Shown piece after piece: positions 9,708 through 21,300 of a stretch of DNA of 56,997 nucleotides (positions are counted from its first letter, which is position 1; each line of letters opens with the position of its first letter). A program made the translations under genes and the position numbers. The stretch is from Candolleomyces eurysporus (Eukaryota; Basidiomycota; Agaricomycetes; Agaricales; Psathyrellaceae), in assembly GCA_027579435.1 (NCBI GenBank), contig JANBPK010000963.1:1-56997 (forward strand). Reading direction: 5' to 3'. The notes under the pieces were generated by a model. That model saw only the letters and a list, made by a program, of their open reading frames with translations. It was not told the origin of the DNA and did no database searches.

Positions 9708-12449
9708 ATGGCAAGTTCCAACGGTTCTGTGAAGATGTAAGTACGTTCCTCTTTCTTCTCCTTCTTGGTTGACTTGCTCTCAATAGCCTTACAGTCGGCT
9801 CTGCTGTCGGCTCAATTCGTGAACTTTTCGCAAAAGTCAAAGCAATCGACGCGAAACATGGCAAATTCGACCTGTTGCTGTGTGCCGGCGACTTCTTTGG
9901 ACCTCTCACGGAAGATGACTCTGTAGACGACGAAGTCTCTCAGCTGCTAGAAGGGAGAATTGAAGGTACGGGGCTCATGTACACCGGAACTTATCGTGTC
10001 CAACCAACCTTGTATTTAGCTCCCATTGAATCCTATATCATGCAGGGTGATCAGCCGCTACCAGGAAAAGTTATCGAAAAGTTTGCCAAGACAGGAGGGG
10101 AGTTGTGCAAGAACGTGTTTCTTATGAGTCCGTATACAAACTGTCATCGTCAAGAGGTTGGCAATTAACGCCCTCTGCAGGCAAATCTGGAACTATCACA
10201 ACGGCTCACGGCTTGAGGATTGCTTGCCTCGGCGGAATCTATGATCAAAATATATTCACCTCGTCCGAGACTGCACCGGTACGAAGGCAACCTCTAAGCT
10301 TCAAAACATTCCTTCTAACACGTTGTCTCGCGCAGGGCTTCTTATCGCCTTTCTTCGCCAGTCAGACTGTCGACCGTTTGCTGTCGAACTCACTGTCGAA
10401 ATCATCGACAAAGCAGAGTTATAACTCACTTGCTTCCATTCAGTCCAGCTCGACCTCATCCCAGAATATTGACATATTCCTGTCAAACGTTTGGCCCGCG
10501 TCCATAACCCAGTTATCCGCTGCACCACTGCCGGACCCTCAATTATCATCAATAGGTATCCTTCCCCTGGACGACGTCGTTGCGAAAATCAAACCTCGCT
10601 ATCACTTCGCTGCTGCTGGTGGCCGACCTCCCAAATTCTGGGAACGCGAGCCTTTTGTATGGGACGGAGAGGATGCACGAATTTCGCGGTTCATCAGTCT
10701 CGGGGCTTTTGGAAACGAACCAGCTACCGGCAAAAAGCAACGGGTATGTGCCAGCATCGGATTCTGAGACGCAGTTCTGACGTCCCGTTTAGTGGTTTTA
10801 TGCTTTTAGTATAGCACCAATATCTGCTACCACGGCACCAGCGCCCAAACCAGCTAACGCCACCAAAAATCCTTTTATGGCTGGCATCGCGAGGAATGCA
10901 TCGAAGCGATCTCTGGAAGAGGCGGCAGAGAACTTCATTTGGGGAGCCATCAAACAACCTACTAAACGTTCGAAAGTCGGTCAGTTATTTCGATGTTGCT
11001 GTACAATGCTTGAATCTAAGGCCTCCGGGTAGTCCCACAAGGTGAACCAGGGAAACCTCCACCTGGCTATAAATGTCGAAGGTGTGAATCTACGGAGGTA
11101 CGTCGCATCCCTTAGTCTTCAGCGCCTTTCTAACTACCGGATTTGGTTAGCATTTCATCAGTGATTGCCCGGAAAGACAGAAGCCTCCCGAGAACTATGT
11201 GTGCAAGATCTGTGGCACTGTTCGTATACGCCCAGAGTCTTCTCATTCAAACGCTGACAAGCCTTTTCACCATAGCCTGGTCATTTCGTTCGCGACTGCC
11301 CTACCCGAGACGCTGTTGGTGACACTGGCGGAAAGAAACCTAAACCTGGCTACGTCTGTCGTGCTTGCGGAAGCGAGAATCACTACCTCGAGGATTGTTT
11401 GGTGGCGAACCAGCAACGAGGTTCTCAATCCGAGCATCGCGGTCGCCGGGGACCACCGAAGGAGATCTCCAGTCAGTTCCCTTTTAGCTCCCGCTGCGAA
11501 TTAAGCTTTTCATTACGGTGGGCTAATCTCCGCGTTTTACAGCTGATGAATGCTGGTTTTGCCTGTCCAATCCCAATCTCGCGTGAGTACCTACATATAT
11601 GTCTTCTAACATTTGGGGTTTCTGAGCATTTTTATATACAGAAAGCATCTCATCGTCTCCATTGGGAGCGAGTGCTATGTGACTTTGGCAAAGGGGCAAA
11701 TCATCCCGACCCACTCAGAGGATTATACGGCTCAAGTTCCGGGTGGCGGACACATTCTCATCGTCCCGATTACCCACTATCCGACCTTCTCCACCATACC
11801 CTCCGATATCGCGCAGCCTATTCTTGATGAAACAGAGAGGTAAATTTCCGCTCCATATAATGAATAATACGAAACGCTTACAATATGCATACGATCACTT
11901 TTTAAAGTTATAAAACCGCACTACGATCCTTTTTCGCCAAACACGGTGCGGCGACTGTCTTGTACGAAGTTGGAAGACTCAGTGCCAAAGGCGGCCATGC
12001 GCATGTACAAGCCGTTCCAGTTCCACTGAAATTAAAAGACAAGGTGGAAGAAACGTTCCTCAAGGAAGGCAACCAGATGGGCATCGACTTTGAATCCAAT
12101 CCGGATGCTGCGCTTGAGTCGTGCCAAGGGGGTCGAGGAAGTTATTTCCGCGTGGACCTTCCAGACGGGAGGAAGATGGTGCATCTCATGAAGGACCATG
12201 TTCCCTTCAGTATCCAATTTGGACGGTAAGTCACTCGAAGCCGCAGTGTGTCGGTGTGAAATCCCCTTGAGAATGTCTGTGTTCTGATGGCTTCTCTTTT
12301 TCTCCTTGTTCTACAGACAAGTCCTTGTGTCCTTGCTCGACATGCCAGATCGCTTCGATTGGAAGGCATGCTTGTTGTCAGAAGATGATGACCGTGCGGA
12401 CGCTCAAGCATTCAAGGCCGCCTTTTCCCCTTTTGATCCCTCCCTGTGA
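9708..12449 (+). CDS. Drn1/CWF19L1-like RNA-lariat debranching cofactor
   Basis: Homologue of yeast Drn1 and human CWF19L1, which associate with the spliceosome and the Dbr1 lariat-debranching enzyme. It starts MASSNGSVKILTVGSAVGSI, the first intron falling after codon nine. The N-terminal metallophosphoesterase-like region includes FDLLLCAGDFFGP, GLRIACLGGIYD and RYHFAAAGGRPPKFWEREPF. A Lys/Pro-rich linker follows, then three CCHC zinc knuckles (C-x2-C-x4-H-x4-C): CRRCESTEHFISDC, CKICGTPGHFVRDC and CRACGSENHYLEDC. The C-terminal CwfJ domains start at DECWFCLSNPN and include KHLIVSIGSECYVTLAKG and GGHILIVPITHYPT, then the HIT-like triad GGHAHVQAVPV (HxHxQ). It ends AAFSPFDPSL at 12447-12449. 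About ten short introns. The domain set is diagnostic. It converges with the aminotransferase gene, 205 bp away. Confidence 0.9.
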
Positions 12450-12654
12450 TGCACCCTGATGTACCCCGCCGTCCATATTCCCGCTCGTCTTCAACTTCAA
12501 GATCACATTCGGCAGTAGTTCTTCCAGATGTATTATGTACACAGAGTATGTAAGGATGTCCTTGTTCAATTTTTTTTATTCTGTCCGCGCGCCTGTTCTT
12601 GGCCTGACTGTGCCTGCCCCGGCTTTCCCAAAATAAGGTGTTTATTCCGTGGGT

Positions 12655-15300
12655 TCAACTGGCAATTGAAACTGCTTGCTCTTTGATCACTTCTTCTACT
12701 TGGGTTTTGTACCTGGACAGGAGATTGTTTAACCCAGGCCCGTCATCGTTTGAAGTCGGATGTTTTTAACTTACCCCTGCCCGAACGCTTGCATGCCCGT
12801 TTTCTTTGCCTTCTTCAATACGCGATCGATGGCGTCCAACCCTGGATGATGACAGAACAAGTTATGCTATCAGTAGGTGTACCTTACACACATCAAAAAG
12901 TCTAGACCGACCTTTATCGAGATCTTCAATAGGCGGACCAAAGGATAGCCTCACGAAATGATGGCACGGAGAGTTGAACAGGTTACGGCGGTGGGCCGGA
13001 TTGATATCGAAAAAGATCCCTGGGATTACGATCGTTTTCTCCTTTAACAGTTCCTCGAAGAAGGTCTAGAAATGCACATGAGACCCTGAGTAAATATCCA
13101 GCAATGTGGAACGGAGGTGCTACTGACCAAACCATTGTTCAGCGGAGCCGGAAGGCGTTCAAGGTTGAGCCAGATGTAGAACGTCGAATTTGGAGGAACG
13201 TCAACATCAAGGTGAAGTTCATGCAGCCGCTTCAATACATGATCTCGCTTAGCCTTGAAATGCTTCTGCAGCGCAAGCTGTTTCATAATTGACAGATAGA
13301 TATATCAGATCAACGAAGAACAAGCAGACTTTTCGATGGAAAGTGTCACCGCTGACCTTTTCCTGACGGACGTGCTCAGGATCCAACAGGGGTATGGCGG
13401 CCAGCTGCATCCTATAGAGTAGGTTAACACCGTTCACGATGTCATTACGCATATTTTGCCGAAATAAACGCACGGGTGGTTAGCGCCGCCATCCAGGAAG
13501 GAGCCGGATTGTGAAAGCGCAGTAATGAGGTTTTTGGGCCCCACGACCCAGCAGATTCGCCATCCAGGAAGGCGCCAGTTCTTAAGATAAGATGCATCAG
13601 TATACGTATACCCCGGATTCAAAATAAGAAATCCTACGTACCTTCGTCAAACCGTCAATAATAATTGTAGAGTCCTGTTAAAATTGGATATCAGGTAAGC
13701 GCCTTTAAATAATTGTCTAAAATGAAAGGTTTAACTTACCTCATTGACATCTTCAACATATTTCGCCGACGAGATAGATTTCCCGAAGTCGGCGTCACGA
13801 TCAGGATAAATGTACCAGGAATAAAACTGACATCATGTAAGAATACAACACAGCCTGTCCAACGACGTGAGACACCCACCTCGTCGAGAATGACGGTAGT
13901 TCCCTCCCGAGAAAGGTCGACGAGTTCTTTGAGATCCTTCCCTCTGCGAAGAGGAGTAAGTATAAGAACATTCTTCATTGAAGTCGATGTTTATTCCTTA
14001 CTTGATAACCTAACCAACCGGCGTTTGTTGAGATTGACGGAAACACCTTTGTTCAAAATTCAGGACTATTCGCTCACCTGCCCGGTAGGATTGCGGGGGT
14101 TGGAAGAAAGGATAACAGCAATGCCTTGGTTACGTATGTCCTTCTGCAAGCACAAGAAAAGAATTTAGGAAGCTGTTGATTTCAGAAGTGGGTGGTACGG
14201 CCAACCTTGGCTTGTTCCAGATCAAACTTGTATTTGTTCTAAATCTCGGTGTTCGTAATGAGAAGGATGGCTATCAGCATCTAAGGGACTTACCTTGGAA
14301 TCAAGACTATAAAATCATGTGGAATGGTTAGCTGAGGTGAATATCTGCAGAAAGGATCTTACGCAGTGGGGACTGGGACTAGCCGTCGGAAAGCGCTTAA
14401 AACTTGATCGTAAGCCGTGTAATCAGGGATCTGGTAGCTCTGGAGATAGAGGGTTATATAAAAGAACCTGCTAACAAATAAATCGTCACGAACTGTGTAG
14501 ACATCGCCGATGACCGCAGCAACGCGAGACAAGCCAGAGCGGCCTCCAGGTACGATACAAACGTTTTCGTAGGTATACTGGCTTGCTTTTCCTTCACGAT
14601 ATGTAAGATTGTAAAGGTTGGCAACAGCCTCACGGAGGGCTAAGGTATGTCGGTCATGAGTTAGATATTGAGAGAAATCTGAAAAGGAAAATCACCTTTG
14701 ACACCAGTGGTGGGGGCGTATTCCAAAGAATCGAGAGGCACCGGTATGGAGTCTGGTCGAGGAGGTGCTCCAGGAATCGGTCCAACTTCGGGCGCGCCTT
14801 GACCGAGATTGGCCCACTCCTGGCTGCTGGAGTAGCTGAAGCCATTTGCCATGGCACGATCCGAGCAGTAGATAACGCCCGTGCTTCCCGGGTGTTCGAT
14901 TCCTGGCACAGTCTCCTCTTCCTAGAGCAAAATTCATTGAAAAATCGATGATAATGAGCCCATCGCATACGCACCGGATTGATGGTCTGGGGAAAAACTC
15001 CCTTGGCCTGGTGGCCCACGACATTTCGGAAAATCTAACAGAATCTAAGCACAATGCAGGGAATCTGACTCTTCAAAGGTAGGTTACCTGATGCGCCTCG
15101 GATTCTTTCTCGTGTTTCCAAATCTTCATGACATCACGAACCTGGTCGACGATATGAGAAATATTGAGATGGGGGTGGGGAAGGTGGAAGTGCATGCTGA
15201 GCAAGGGTAGGGGATTGGACTTGAACGAACTACTTACAATGTCTTTAAAGGACGGCAGTGGCGTACTTCGACCAGATCGTGATGGAGGTGTGTCCAACAT
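12655..15300 (-). CDS. class I/II pyridoxal-phosphate aminotransferase
   Basis: Fold-type I PLP enzyme. It starts MLDTPPSRSGRSTPLPSFKD; an upstream in-frame ATG at 15381 would add 27 residues. Recognisable segments in order are WANLGQGAPEVGPIPG, ALREAVANLYNLTYREG, VCIVPGGRSGLSRV, IPDYTAYDQVLSAFRR, SSNPRNPTGQ (carrying the Asn that contacts PLP), VILDEFYSWYIYP (Asp for the pyridine nitrogen) and DGLTKNWRLPGWRICWVVG, whose Lys should form the internal aldimine. The C-terminal part is IWLNLERLPAPLNNG, IVIPGIFFDIN and HHFVRLSFGPP. I extend the last exon through an intron after FGQG to YKTQVEEVIKEQ and a stop at 12655-12657, which gives a natural C-terminus; reading through the intron would stop at 12771. 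Donor and acceptor specificity (aromatic, kynurenine or other) is not readable here. At least ten short introns. Confidence 0.82.
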
Positions 15301-16052
15301 GTTGGTTAGAGATACAGTGGATATGAAAACGACTCGAGAGAAGGGCGCGTTTCGAGATACGAAGGGAATCAGGGAGATCAAACGATATAGTCAGTTCTAG
15401 CTGCTGGATTCATTAAATAGAGCAAGCAGGCCACGAGCGTGTCCATTGCGGACACCAGTTCTGTCATAGGACCTGTGGCGGTCGTCTAATTTTAGATTGT
15501 TTTACATTGGGGATTGCCTTATGATGCAATGCAAAGGCCAGATAGCGGCTTGCCAGATGTTGGACCAATACAATTACTAGAAGAAAGCTTGAGCAACAGT
15601 CAAACAAAACGAACAGAACGAGCTCCTGTTCCCGAGTAACACCATGCGGTGCCCAAAATTACTACGCACCTTATTTTTGAAACAGCAGGGGGCAGGTTAG
15701 ACTGCTGGTGGGGTCGTGTTGGCGATAAGCACGGTGATGCTCATAAATAGGTTCCACAGCACTTCAGGGAGAAGAATTGAGGATTGGGTACCGATTCAGC
15801 GTCCACTGCAGTAGTAGCAAGTGGGGCTTTGCCAAGGGACAAGCGCTCCGATCCTGGCGCACCGACGCGACGGGTCGCAAACTGTCCGACGTCATTTGTG
15901 CTCTCGCTTCCTGCACCGCGTGGCTCAGGTGGTGTTCAGGCTAAAAGGTTCGGATCATACGAAGAAAGGCGTCTCAGTACAAAGGCAAAGGCCCAGCGAA
16001 GCGCTTCTTGCCAACCAGCACCCATTCCCCTTCCCTTTGACCGATCATTCAA
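15301..16052. other. divergent intergenic region
   Basis: 750 bp between the aminotransferase (-) and arginase (+) starts. It presumably contains both promoters. Open frames here have no family character. Confidence 0.5.
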
Positions 16053-17502
16053 ATGGCTTCCCTTTCTCGATTCATCCCTGAACCCAAGACTGCTGCCGTG
16101 AGTTGGCCTTATGTACTGCTTACGGAGTAATTAGTGACGCCATTTGCCTCCAGATCGTCGGGTGTCCATTCAGGTGGGAGAATGAACTGCAATTGCCAGA
16201 TCGAAGAGTGTGCTTGCTGACCCTCATTGCTACCTCTTCAGTGGTGGGCAGGTACGAGCTTTGGCTGACAGTATCAGAGTCGGAATGAAAACTGAGGCGA
16301 ATGGTAGCCCAAAGCAGGTGTCGATGAAGGTCCTATCCGTATTGTCGAGGCCGGTATCATCCCTCAACTTGAAGATCTTGGATGGAAAGTCAAGTTCGAC
16401 GGCCACCATGAATTCGAGAATATCAGCGCTTCGCTAACAAGCGACCCCCCTATTGGAAAGCTCAAGAACCCAAGGCTGGTGTCTCAAGTAACAGAGGCAG
16501 TAGCCAAGGCCGTCGGTGCTCATGTACAGAACGGAGAGCTGCCTGTTACCATTGGAGGCGACCACTCACTCGTACGTCGATCCAGACCTCGTCCATGAAC
16601 TAGCTATCTTGACTTTGCATGTGTTTAGGCGATGGGTACGATCTCGGGAACCCTAAGGTCCGTTTGCTCAGCACATGCTCGAATCCCCTANTTTTTTTTT
16701 AACTTTTGTAAAGCCATTACCCAAATGCTTGCGTCGTCTGGGTCGATGCCCATGCCGATATAAACACTGTTGAAACAACTGATTCAGGTAAGGTACCTTC
16801 CTACTCTCATACCGAGCCCCATCTGAATCTTGAACTTAGGGAATATCCATGGCATGCCCGTCTCCTTCTTGCTCGGGATCGGAAGCAAGGTCCCCGAGTT
16901 TTCGTGGGTCAAGCCCCTTCTCAAGGCCGACTCTATCGTGTATATTGGTTTGCGGGACGTAGATGCTGGAGAGAAACAAATCCTGCGCGAGCATAACATC
17001 AAAGCTTTCAGTATGCACGAAGTCGATAGGTACGGGATCGGAAAGGTGGTGGAGATGGCTCTTGACCACGTCAACCCCAAGAGAGATAGACCCATTCACT
17101 TGAGCTTTGACGTGGACGCTTTGGATCCATCTGTTGCACCCTCGACTGGGACGCCAGTGAGTCTGATGCCGCCTATCCCTGCGCCAACGGTGTTGATATG
17201 GTAACTTGTGCAGGTTCGCGGCGGGCTTACTTTCAGAGAGGGTCACTACATCTGCGAAGCCGTTTACGAAACTGGTCTTCTAGTTGCACTGGATCTTATG
17301 GTATGCCTCCGACAGCTGTTTCATATCACGCGAGATTAACTTCGTATAGGAAGTGAACCCTTCCCTCAAAGACCCAGTCGACGTAGAACAGACTGTAACC
17401 GTTGGATGCTCTCTCTTGCGCTCGGCTCTAGGTATGTTTTTTCTTCTTCGCCAATATGCGCGACTGACGCATCTGAATATTGAAGGGGAGACGCTTCTTT
17501 GA
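16053..17502 (+). CDS. arginase
   Basis: Hydrolyses L-arginine to ornithine and urea, the first step of arginine catabolism. Ten exons fit: 16053-16097, 16154-16173, 16242-16251, 16308-16571, 16629-16657, 16714-16787, 16840-17156, 17214-17300, 17350-17431 and 17486-17502. They total 945 nt, or 314 residues, the usual arginase length. All six Mn ligands of the binuclear site are present: His111 in GGDHSL, Asp134/His136/Asp138 in DAHADIN, and Asp238/Asp240 in SFDVDALDP. The N-terminal motif [19 protein letters not shown] is assembled from three pieces including a 20-nt and a 10-nt exon. The last exon is only 17 nt. An N at 16691 lies in an intron and is harmless. Identification is near certain. 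Confidence 0.95.
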
Positions 17503-18315
17503 GCTTTCCGCTTCCTATCAGACGTTTCTCTCTGCGGTCATGACTCAATATGTCAGCTAATGCCCACACACTTCGGATGTATGTATAGAACTATAGAGAA
17601 GCTCCCAATTACGACTAGTCTTGATCAGAAAAGCCCTGTCTAAGCGTCAAGCATAGCATGGATTCGGAGGCTCGGAAGATTTCGACAGCCTTTATGTATA
17701 GCTTCAACGAGCTCATGCGCAGTGCTACCTGGGCGTTCCGACTCGCGAGTCCCTGAGTTCCGCTTCAACCGGCCGGGGACATTTGAACATCAGAATAGAA
17801 CGCAGGCGAACGGGGAGATATTAGTAAGGCCGGATGCCAGTGGGTTGGGTCAGGTTGAGTCCCATTTTGATGAAAAATATCAGTCCTGTATCGTTGCCAT
17901 GTGGGTCTCCCTGGACGGAAACTGTGCGAGCGCAACCTGTGACTGGGGTGGCTTGTTCGGGTTTGCATGCCCTTGACTGGCAGGTAATGCAAGATATTCG
18001 GTTGCGAGTGTGATCATCGCCTCTGGCAAGAAATTTGCTGAAATTGAAGTCGCAAATTTTAAGGGGTCGAATGTTACGGGCTGAAATCCGGGAAATTCAT
18101 GCCTTTGGCTAGTCTCTCTCATGGGAATCAATATATTTTACGACAGCGTAACAACACTGATACTGGAAGAAGTCAGGTTAAAAACGGGAATTGGAGTTCC
18201 CAAGCAGCCGACATTTGCACCATTCGGACAGGAACGCGTGTGGGAAACGAGCCTCGGCAACAGCCGACTGTGATTTGGGAGGGCAATTGGACTCTCGTCG
18301 TTGTGAAGAGCCGCC
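17503..18315. other. intergenic region upstream of the kinesin
   Basis: About 810 bp with no recognisable gene. A minus-strand open frame at 17880-18131 has no family character. The segment should hold the arginase 3' UTR and the kinesin promoter. Confidence 0.45.
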
Positions 18316-21300
18316 ATGGCCCCCTCGAGCTCGTCGTCAGCGGCGACCTCGGTTCAAGTTGGTTAGTTTGCCCGCGTCATGCTCGTATCGACGCACTGCT
18401 CATTTTCTGACGTTGATTAGCTCTCCGAATTCGTCCCCCAACCAACCAGGACTCGACCTCCATTCCTGCCCGTTTCCAACGCTCTGTCATCCAGGCGACC
18501 TCCTCTACCTCCGTTGCTATCGAGCCCGCCTCGGCATCCCTTGCAAATGCAGGTGCTCCCTCTGTCTCTTCGGGTCCTGGGGCCGCGAAGAAACAGGCCT
18601 TCACCTTTGACCAGGTCCATGGCCCTCCAACAACCCAATACGAAATGTTTGAGTCCACCGCCAAACCCCTCATTTCGCGCTTTCTAGAGGGATTCAACTG
18701 CACCATTCTCGCATATGGCCAGACCAGCAGCGGGAAAACATTCACCATGACCGGTGTTGACTTGGACGCCGACCCTACTGACCCCAGCACTGGAATGGGT
18801 ATCGTCCCTAGAGCAGTCTCCAACATCTTCTCGCGTGCGAACCAACTCAAGGAAGAGAAGCACGGAATGTGGACGTACAATATCAAGGCGTCCTTCATAG
18901 AAATTTACAACGAAGATCTTATCGACCTGTTGAGTATGGACGAAGGCGGGGGTGCACGGCGCGAAGTCCAAATCCGGGAGGACAAGGACGGACACATCAT
19001 TTGGGGCGGTTTGCGCGAGGTCAATGTCCGGAATGCCAATGAAGTTATGGGGTGCGTCTATTTATCCGGTGTACAACGCCAATGATTGTTCATCCTCGTT
19101 TTAGCCTTATTCGCAAGGGCACATCCATTCGTCGTACCAATGAGACGGACATGAATGCACAATCCTCCCGCTCACACGCTATCTTCTCCCTCACCTTGAC
19201 ACAGAAGAAGTATTCTGGCTCTGGCCCTCCCCCACGCTCGTCATCCCCTCTACCCCCGGGCGGTCGTTCCCCGTCTAGATTAGCGCGCCCCGGCTCTATG
19301 TATGCGGGCCCCGGTGGAGCACGGGTGAGCTCGCCAACGGGTGGTCGGCCCTCGACACCTAGCTTCGCTTCGGCTATGCATCGTGGCGGGCTTCGCCCTG
19401 CCAGTGCCCTAGGACACTCTGGTGACCGGCCGGCCGATGATGACAGCGGCGAATGGGTGACCATAACCTCAAAGTTTCATTTCGTCGACCTTGCTGGCTC
19501 CGAAAGAGTAAGTCTGGTGTACTTCCTTCTCCGACCGCTGGCTAAACGATTGCTTTAGCTCAAGCGAACCGCCGCGCAAGGCGAACGTATCAAGGAGGGT
19601 ATCTCAATCAACAGTGGTCTGCTGGCCCTCGGAAACGTCATTTCAGCACTTGGTGACCCCGCTAGAGCCAAGTCTAACACAGCGTCTTACGTTCCCTATC
19701 GAGACTCGAAGTTGACACGTCTCCTTCAAGATTCCCTAGGAGGCAACGCGCATACATTGATGATTGCTTGCGTTAGCCCTGCCGAATGGAATGCCGGAGA
19801 AACGCTGAATACCTTGAAGTATGCCAACCGTGCTCGAAACATCAAGAATCGCGCTGTGGTGAATGAAAAGGAAGAGGGGTGGGACGATGTTGAATGGCTT
19901 CAAGGGACGGTCTCGCGTCTGCGGAAGGAGCTCAAGGCCCTTAAGGACGGCGGAGCCTTGCCTGCCGTTGAAAGGGAGGGAGATGTGGTGGAAGGTGCTA
20001 GCAAGAAGGTCCTCTTCCAGTTGGGCGAGTTGCAAAACAACTACGAAGATTTGCGCGAGAAGTTTGTCGAACGGACAGAAGAGCTCACTCGTCTACGTGG
20101 GGAACTCGGCGAAAAGCATAGACAAAGCAATGGCGGCAGTATAGGGGGTACCGCCAAGTACGAAGAGATCGTTGGACCCGTCATTGAGGAATACGAGAAG
20201 ACTATCTCTGCGATGGAGGCAGAGTTGAGCCTCAATCGAGCAGCACTTCGCCACACCAACGAACTCGTAGAAGAGAAGGAGGAAGAGTTGTCCGCCATTC
20301 ATGAGCGACACTCTGCGACCGAAATGTATGTCGAAGAGCTGCGCAGCAGAGTTTCCAAGCTTTCCGAACGCGAAGCGTCCAACGAGGTAAGCTTCTCGCT
20401 CCTGCATCTATTTGGCCTTGTGTTAACGATACGGCTAGGCGTACATCAGAGATCTGGAAGAAAAGATGAAGAGCTATGACGAGACAACAATGAGCTCCAG
20501 CGAGTCTATGAGCGACCTGAGGAAAGAGGTCCACCGCTATAAAGAGGCTGAGGCATACTCCGGCAAATACATCGCAGATCTCGAAGCACGGCTCGCTAAA
20601 TGTGACGAGTCGATTATCACCCTTCAACAAAGTGTGGAGAAGCTGGAGCATGAATGCGAACGGAGGCAGCAGGAAGTTGAGTCTCTCCAGGGTCGTCTGG
20701 AAGCTTTCAAACAGGATGGAGAGGGCTGGTTGACGAACCTCGAAGAACGGGAGCAGAAAGTGAAAGCTTTGGAGGAAAAAATGGCAGAATGGGAGAAGAA
20801 GAAGGAAGAAGCCAACGAAGCTAGAGCTCGCCTCGGAGAAGTCGTCGATGAAGTGGTCTCTGCACGCCGGAGCTTGCAGCTTGATCTCGCCAAACTACCC
20901 GCGCACCCTATTGTTACTGCCCCTTCTCCTATATCAGAGTCACCCCCATCCGAAGCAATGACCCCATCCCCCGCCCCTGATCTCAATTCTACCGGCCTTG
21001 AATCGCAGCTTCTGGCTCTTCAACAAACTCATACTGCAACTCTCGCCGACCTCTCGTCTGTTACAGCGAAGTATCGAGACGCCCTTCGAGAGATTTCGGA
21101 CTTGGCAGCGCAGATTCAGGAAGCAAAGCTCATCAACTCAACCCCCGCAGAGTCGGTTATTTCCGAGTCTCCGTCTCCAGTAAACGAAAAGCCCGCAGAA
21201 ACTCCTTCCCGGCGGCGCATGACTGGTGGTCGATCGAGAGAGTCTAGTGATGCTCAGCTCAACACACCCGGAGGAAGACGCCTTTTTTTTCCGCCAGGCG

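Noticed and set aside
19090..19464. 124-codon minus-strand frame in the kinesin motor
   Set aside because: Mirror of the Pro/Ser-rich insert; no start context or family.
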